Assembly: GCF_003597395.2 (NCBI RefSeq)
Contig: NC_133769.1
Location: 173,335,058 to 173,399,057, forward strand
Length of the DNA: 64,000 nt
Reading direction: 5' to 3'
Source: Chelonoidis abingdonii
Lineage: Eukaryota; Chordata; Testudines; Testudinidae
Part shown: positions 58,101 to 64,000 of the stretch, one piece after another
How the letters are laid out: every line of letters begins with the position of its first letter
Position numbering within the stretch: the first letter of the stretch is position 1
Program-made: the position numbers and the translations under genes
Notes under the pieces: generated by a model
What the model saw: only the letters and a program-made list of their open reading frames with translations
What the model was told of the DNA's origin: nothing
The model's database searches: none

Positions 58101-59049
58101 ACAATATGGAAAACTGTTTCCCTCCCATTTGTAAAAGAATCTGTGGTATACTGAGCACTGTGTTGGAATTGTAAGCTATCATTTCAAGAATGGCGGGTTT
58201 CTTGATGCTGTTTGCCAGCTAAGCGGACCTGTTGGGAAGTGTGCGAACAAAGTCAGTCTGGAAAGAACCATCCTAGAGCAAGGTGGGGTCAGTTGTTCCT
58301 CTCTGCCTTTGGGAGCAGCCTTCTGTCTGCCTTTGAGAGCAGCCTGGTTTGTATTTGTGTTTTGGTTGTTTTTATTTTTATCTAATTTCTTTGTGTGCCA
58401 TGAACAATCCCTGGTCTGTCTCAGTCAGGTTGGAAGACTGAATCAGAGGCTTGATTGCATTGTTGGTAGTTTCCAGTCGGCAGGAACAAGCAAAGACTAA
58501 ATCCGTGGCCTTCTAGGGCATGCTGTTGAATCTGAGAAACAACGTGGCCTAAAGTGCAATAGGCTTTACGTCCCACTTATTTCAATGGAATTTAATGGAC
58601 GGTGGTGAACCAGCAGAGCAGTGGAGTGGATGTATTGAACTGGTTAACTGACAGTCTTCTGAACTGCTCAAAAGTCTGTCTTAAGGCCAAGAAATATATC
58701 AAATTGTTCCAATAAATAAGTAAAATTGCAAGGAGTAGATAATGTACCTAGAGTATAACATATTGTGCTTTTTCTATCCTTAAAGCATAAAAGCTTTTCC
58801 AATAACTGCTAAAATCTTCAGACTAGACATTATCTTCAAATGCATTTTCTATTCCAAAATGTCATGAAATGATGGAGTTTGTATCAAAAATCTGGAAGAA
58901 ACATACAACAAAAGAAACTTTAAGTGGTATCATTTTTATTGTTGCTTCCTGGGGAAAGCAGCGCTGAATTGGAGCCAACTTTGATATTACTACAATAAAC
59001 TCACCCTCTTTCTCTCCTGCCAAAAAAAAAAAAACCCTCACAAAAAAAT
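58101..59049. other. No gene recognised
   Basis: Unique sequence; a near-tandem CTGCCTTTGxGAGCAGCC pair at 58301-58345. Short A-runs close to the right edge. Confidence 0.4.
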
Positions 59050-59455
59050 AAAAATCAATACCGCGTTCTGTGGGTGGGTCTGGGGATGAGGAGGTCGGGG
59101 TGTAGGAGGGTGCTATGGGTTGTGACTGAGGGGTTTGGAGGGCGGGAGGGGGATCAGGACTAGGGCAGGAATTTGGGGCATGGGGAGAGGCTCAGGGGTG
59201 TGGCCCCCAACCTAGCCCCCCTCCCCCCCCAGAGTGGGGCCGGAGCTCTGGAGCAGGACCGAGCCACATGGTGCTGCACCTGCACCTGCACTTGCACATG
59301 CACCCTGGCTAGAGCAAAGCCACATCACGTGGCTCGGCCCCTGACCCAGCACCCCAGCCAGAGCAGGGCCGAGCCGCTTGGTGTGGCTCAGGGGGCTGGC
59401 TTAAAACTGTCTGTGGGCCAGATCTGGTCAATGGACAGTAGTTTGCCCACCTCTG
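59050..59455. mobile_element. hAT element, right end plus GC-rich body
   Basis: The right end GGACAGTAGTTTGCCCACCTCTG is the inverse of the CAGxGGTGGGCAAACT terminus. The body is GC-rich with CACCTGCACCTGCACTTGC repeats and GAGCC(A/G)C words. A left end and matching octamer (TTCTAAAA follows) were not found, so it is truncated. The 98-codon frame is repeat-derived. Confidence 0.65.
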
Positions 59456-59624
59456 TTCTAAAAGAATAAATTAAAAGTCCTGGAACCATGCTCCCCGATA
59501 TCTTCAATGGTAAAGATGGGTGTAGCCAGTTTAGCAAACCTTCTTTATGTGTCATGTGGAGAGACTTGACGTGTGAAGGTAATTAGGGTGTACTTGTAAG
59601 TAAGCTGTATGATGTCAGCTTCTT

Positions 59625-60787
59625 GCTGTCCTTACTACCGCCTAGTAAGGCATTTGATATGGTCTTGCAGGATATTCTGATCAATAAACTAGTAAAATAC
59701 AACTTAGATGGGGCTACTATAAGGTGAGTGCATAACTGGCTGGAAAACTGTACTCAGAGTAGTTATTAATGGCTCCCAATCCTGCTGGAAAGGTATGACA
59801 AGTGGGGTTCTGCAGGGGTCTGTTTTGGGACCGGCTCTGTTCAATGTCTTCATCTACGACTTAGATATTGGCATAGAAAGTATGCTTATTAAGTTTGCAG
59901 ATGATACCAAACTCAGAGGGATTCAATTGCTTTAGAGGATAAGGTCATAATTCAAAATGATCTGGACAAATTGGAGAAATGGTCTGAGGTAAACCGGATG
60001 AAGTTCAATAAAGACAAATGCAAAGTGCTCCACTTAGGAAGGAACAATCAGTTTCACACATACAGAATGGGAAGAGACTGTCTAGGAAGGAGTATGGCAG
60101 AAAGGGATCTAGGGGTTATAGTGGACCACAAGCTAAATATGAGTCAACAGTGTGATGCTGTTGCAAACAAAAAAAAAAAAAGAAAACATGATTCTGGGAC
60201 TACATTAACAGGTGTGTTGTGAGCAAGACACGAGAAGTCTTCTGCTCTACTCTGCGCTGGTTAGGCCTCAACTGGAGTATTGTGTCCAGTTCTGGGCACC
60301 ACATTTCAAGAAAGATGCAGAGAAATTGGAGAGGGTCCAGAGAAGAGCAACAAGAATGATTTAAAGGTCTTGAGAACATGACCTATGAAGTAAGGCTGAA
60401 AGAGCTGGGATTGTTTAGTGTGGAAAAGAGAAGAGTGAGAGGAGAGGAGATATGATAGCAGTTTTCAGGTATCTAAAAGTGTGTCATAAGGAGGAGGGAG
60501 AAAACTTGTTCATCTTAACCTCTAAGGATAGAACAAGAAGCAATGGGCTGAAACTGCAATAAGGGTGGTTTAGGTTGGACATTAGGAAAGTTCCTAATTG
60601 TCAAGGTGGTTAAACACTGGAATAAATTGCCTAGGGAGGATGTGGAATCTCTATCTCTGGAGATATTTAAGAGTAGGTTAGATAAATATCTATCTGGAAT
60701 GGTCTAGACAGTATTTGGTCCTGCCATGAGGGCAGGGGACTGGACTCGATGACCTCTCAAGGTCCCTTCCAGTCTTAGAATCTATAT
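59625..60787 (+). pseudogene. CR1 LINE, 5'-truncated, reverse-transcriptase relic
   Basis: Reading on the plus strand: PSKAFDMV from about 59640, [13 protein letters not shown] near 59815, the catalytic FADD at 59894-59905, then the frame 59971-60222 with EKWSEVNRMKFNKDKCKVLH and AERDLGVIVDHKLN, followed by CR1 3' sequence ending GGTCCCTTCCAGTCTTAGAATCTATA. A TGA near 59724, a frameshift near 59760 and an A-run at about 60168 break the frame. It is the 3' fifth or so of a CR1, as usual for 5'-truncated copies. It is dead, but the best-preserved protein signal in the window. Confidence 0.88.
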
Positions 60788-62040
60788 TAGTTCTGGGCCT
60801 GATTCTGCCAACCTCTGTTGCATTGCCTGGTACCTTACTCCATTAGATCTCAAACTGAGCTCATGAAGATTTCGACTGTCAGTCTTTGTGTGAACATTTT
60901 TCTGCATGTTTTGGAGACTGGTTTTCATGAACATTTTTGCAAATAACAAATTGCTTGTACAAACCAGTGTCAAAAAATGAAGAGTTTTGAATAATGTCAA
61001 AGTGAATGTGTGGATTTTCAGCAAATGAACATGGACTGAATACTGAAGCACAGAGGTTACCTAACTTTCCCAATTTCACACTGTGTGTTCATGGTGGAAG
61101 TGCAGATGTAACTCATGCTCTTGACAGAAAGAGGTCCCTGTTCTTAATCACAAGACACGCTCCCTCATTGGCTCAAGGAAGGGAAGAGGAGAGGATAACC
61201 TTTACCCAAGTTAAGGATGATATCTAACACATTAACAACTGAAAACTCCCCTTTTTTTCAGATCCTGTGATAGACTTTCCTACCACAGTGTAGCCTTCTC
61301 TGCAACAGAATGCTCATGTGACAGTTACCACAGAGCTAGTTTGGAGTGTGGTGGCAGCACATATGAGTTCAAGTAGGTGTAATATTTTTATTAACTGCTA
61401 TTATTTTGTACAGTTTCATTTTTAATTTAGTTTCCCAAAACCTGCATGGTTTTAAATAGCCTGAAGTTGTTGACTTTGGGATATGCTGAAAGGCACAACT
61501 ATTTTCTTGGTGACAGAAAAGACAGAGATCAGATGGTTAGTGAATTAGAGAAAAAGAAGCTTATTTTTATACCTGGTTCATTGTTGGAAGGTTTTGCTGT
61601 AAATTGCTTGAATAGGCCAGTCCAATTTTTTTGTTTACATTTTGCTAGTTTGTAGAGCTTGAGAGGGGATTTATTAATCAAAGTTCATATTAAGTAAATA
61701 ACATTTTATTCTTGTTCAGCAGTGACTTTAAAATGCTAATCTACATAATAAGATTGAAAGAATATTAGTATGTGTGTCATTCTGAAGCTTAAAATGTCTG
61801 AATCCACCTGAAAGAAGTAAGCAGCTACAAGCATGGTTGAGAGCTCTTTGTTCAGAATATCACCATGTTCAATCATCACTGGGATTCATGTCTGTTATCA
61901 TCCAATTTTTAAGTTATCAGCCATTTAGGGCTTTGTTATGCAAGTGACTTTGGTTAACCTATGCAATAGTATGGGCTTTCACCCACTAGTATTCAAATAA
62001 GGGCCCTTATTGACGCGTGGTGGAACACTATTGGTTTGAC
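60788..62040. other. No gene; ancient short repeats and MIR-like piece
   Basis: 60793-60850 (GGGCCTGATTCTGCC, CCTTACTCCATTAG) is an ancient short repeat. 61030-61110 (GAAGCACAGAGGTTACC, CCCAATTTCACAC) looks like part of a reverse MIR. The rest is unassigned. Confidence 0.4.
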
Positions 62041-62420
62041 AGATGTCAGTCATCACTGTTTAGAGCTAGGTGATTTTTTTACACTTTTTGTCTGCAAAAA
62101 ATGCAGATTTGGCAGCACTGAAACATTTTGCAAATCCATGTCAGTTTTGCCAAATAGTTTCAGTTGAAATAAAAAAAAAATTAAAATGTTTTGACTTTTT
62201 TTTTTTAAATAAAATATTTTGGTTCTAAATGACATTTAAAAAATGTCCTTAAATTTTATTTTAGCCTACCCTCAAATTTACATGCTTGAAATCTACGAAA
62301 TGTTTCGTGTTCAGTCAAAGAAGATGTTTTGTTTGACCCAAACCTGTTTTCAGAATTGCCAGTGAACTGGAAAAAAATTCTTTCTCTACTATTGTTGAGC
62401 CATTGCCCCATAGACAAAGA
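62041..62420. mobile_element. AT-rich hAT-like relic, AGAGCTAGGTGATTTT end
   Basis: Begins TTTAGAGCTAGGTGATTTTTT, followed by AT-rich words (TCTGCAAAAAATGCAG, AAATAGTTTCAG). Same group as 11535-12010. Right end unclear. Confidence 0.4.
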
Positions 62421-64000
62421 CAAAGTCCGTCTTTTAGAAGGCTCCAGTGCAGAAAACACTGGTATGTGTAAAATTACTTATATTCCTTATCAGCTCTCCC
62501 ATTGACTTGGCTCATGTATGTGTCTGCAGGATCAGGTGTGAAGTTACATCAGTGACACGTGAGAAAAGGTGCTAACCAAAGAGGTAAAGAAAGTCAATGG
62601 TAACAGCAAGCTGATGAGTTACTTGGCATTGTAACATCTTGAGGTTCCTTGAGCTCTACCCAGGATGAATTTGATCCCAGATCTGAAATTATGTTAAGCT
62701 TCTTTTTGCCATTGCTGATTCCAATAAACAGGTTGGAATTGATTTATGCTGTGACAGTAAGCTCTATGCTATAGATGATCTCAGTTTTTCAGCAAGTTGG
62801 TCATACCAGCCAGAGGCATGATAATACCAAATGCAACCGAAAACTGTATTTTTCAAACAAAACCCACAGGTCATTCCAAGTATTATGCACTTAACCTTAT
62901 GGTTTTTCAGACTGCTGTGCTGAGTTTTATCTGGGATGTTGTATGTGGGGAGTTTTTCTTTTTTGTTGTTGTTTTTTTTTTGAGGTTATAGTATGTCTAA
63001 CATACAGCTATAATAATTTGCAAACACTTTATAGGATATATCACCACAAAGTGTATGACAGGCCTCCAGGGTAAGGTAAACCACATATGTATTCAACAAA
63101 GCTTTATATTTAGAATGGCCTTCACAGACTAGTTTTTATCCTTTGATGTTGGTGAACTGTGAAGATAATTATTATCTTTCAACTATTTTCCTTGCTTTTA
63201 TATATTGATATAGAGCCAGATTCTGCTACCACTTCTCATGCTGAATGGCAGTTTATTCCACAAGTTGCCCCATTCATTCCAAAGGGTAAGGCTATCAGAA
63301 TACATGCGCTTGTTTTATTCCTTTTCCTTGCTAAAAGTGTCTTTTAACAATAAGCTGTGTAACTATTTAGGGGAAAGATGTAAAAAATGAAATTCAGATA
63401 AAACAGGCCCATTTTTATAACAGGGTCTTATCCAATACTTATACCAGTTCCTTGCACCAGGTAAATTTTCTGATTGCTGTAACAGTACAGTATGCACAGC
63501 GTTGGCAGACCCCAGGAGAGCAAGAAACTGTCTGTCTCTGAATTTGAAGGATCTAAAATTTAATAAAGGCAGATTTAAAATCATTTACATGCTAACGTCC
63601 CTATTACCATTTTGGGCATTAAGCACAAATCCCTCTTTGTAGTTCATAAGGTGGAGTTGATCATTTTTTTAGGTTTGTATTTTTTACATCTTTGTCAGAA
63701 CAATCAAACTTTTAAAAAACAAAACAAAAAAATAAACCACCAAACCCTGGTAGTTTCTTATATAGGGGATGTTGGGTACTGAAACATATTTGGCAAAGAA
63801 GTCTGGTTCTTGACATAATTATTAAAGACTTTGATACTTGGATGGGAAACTCTAAAGAGTAAAATCGCCTTAGATCTGTCAACTCTTGCTTAGCTTTACT
63901 TTGCAGTCTAGCTGATTTTTTTGCTTCTATCTTTTCACAGCTTTCATATATATTGCAGGGGTGTCTTTAAAATCCTGTTAGAAAATCCCAGTCTTTTGAA
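62421..64000. other. No gene; one exon-like ancient repeat
   Basis: 63211-63290 starts after ATAGAG and ends at AAAGGGTAAGG, looking at first like an exon with a splice donor, but GCCAGATTCTGCTACCACTTCTC and the words after it match an ancient repeat. The rest is AT-rich unique sequence with short T and A runs. Confidence 0.4.

Noticed and set aside
63211..63290. Exon-like segment ending in a GGGTAAGG donor
   Set aside because: Its sequence matches the ancient ATTCTGC repeat seen at 60793 and 45430, and the donor is a chance match.
1..64000. CRISPR arrays, operons, bacterial or phage genes
   Set aside because: Sequence content (CR1, MIR, hAT, LTRs, microsatellites, no long frames) is that of vertebrate nuclear DNA; no regularly spaced direct repeats with spacers were seen.

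Overview
The window looks like a repeat-dense, gene-free piece of a reptile nuclear genome, most likely a turtle. The evidence is CR1 LINEs on both strands, an L2 relic, MIR/CORE-SINE relics, hAT miniatures with 8-bp target duplications, elements ending in GTCTACACTA, and many solo LTRs. I recognise these families from memory of turtle genomic sequence; no database was searched. I found no exon, tRNA, rRNA, CRISPR array or bacterial-type operon. Nearly all open frames are short and lie in repeats or unconserved DNA. Whether the window is intronic or intergenic cannot be decided from sequence alone.

Layout. Positions 1-6.5 kb hold the end of one LTR, part of another, a foldback element and a solo LTR beside it. 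6.7-12 kb holds two miniatures with GTCTACAC ends, a candidate conserved noncoding block, a MIR and a hAT-like relic. 15.6-24.8 kb is an LTR cluster: five solo LTRs of four families, one carrying a nested hAT miniature. 25-29.6 kb holds a degenerate tandem repeat, hAT remnants and an L2 reverse-transcriptase relic. 29.65-33 kb is an antisense CR1 split by a solo LTR. 34-41 kb holds MIR, CR1 and palindromic DNA-element pieces and a long TG/TA tract. 40.7-42.7 kb holds an LTR with TATA box and repeats, CR1 tails and a second CR1 split by a 3'-truncated LTR. 42.8-45.0 kb is a 2.2-kb Harbinger-like element with a decayed Myb/SANT-like reading frame. 47.8-48.6 kb has two hAT miniatures. 52.1-52.6 kb has a compact LTR. 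55-57.5 kb has three hAT miniatures, one split by a 950-bp LTR. 59-60.8 kb has a hAT end and a sense-strand CR1 with a recognisable RT core.

There are no genes to act together. The readable story is insertion history: several insertions can be ordered because one element splits another and target duplications can be read at both edges (hAT split by LTR, LTR split by hAT, CR1 split by LTR, twice). I see no convincing new biological system. The best leads are the Harbinger-like element, the unclassified foldback elements, a degenerate tandem repeat near 25.1 kb, and a few AT-rich unique blocks that may be conserved noncoding elements.
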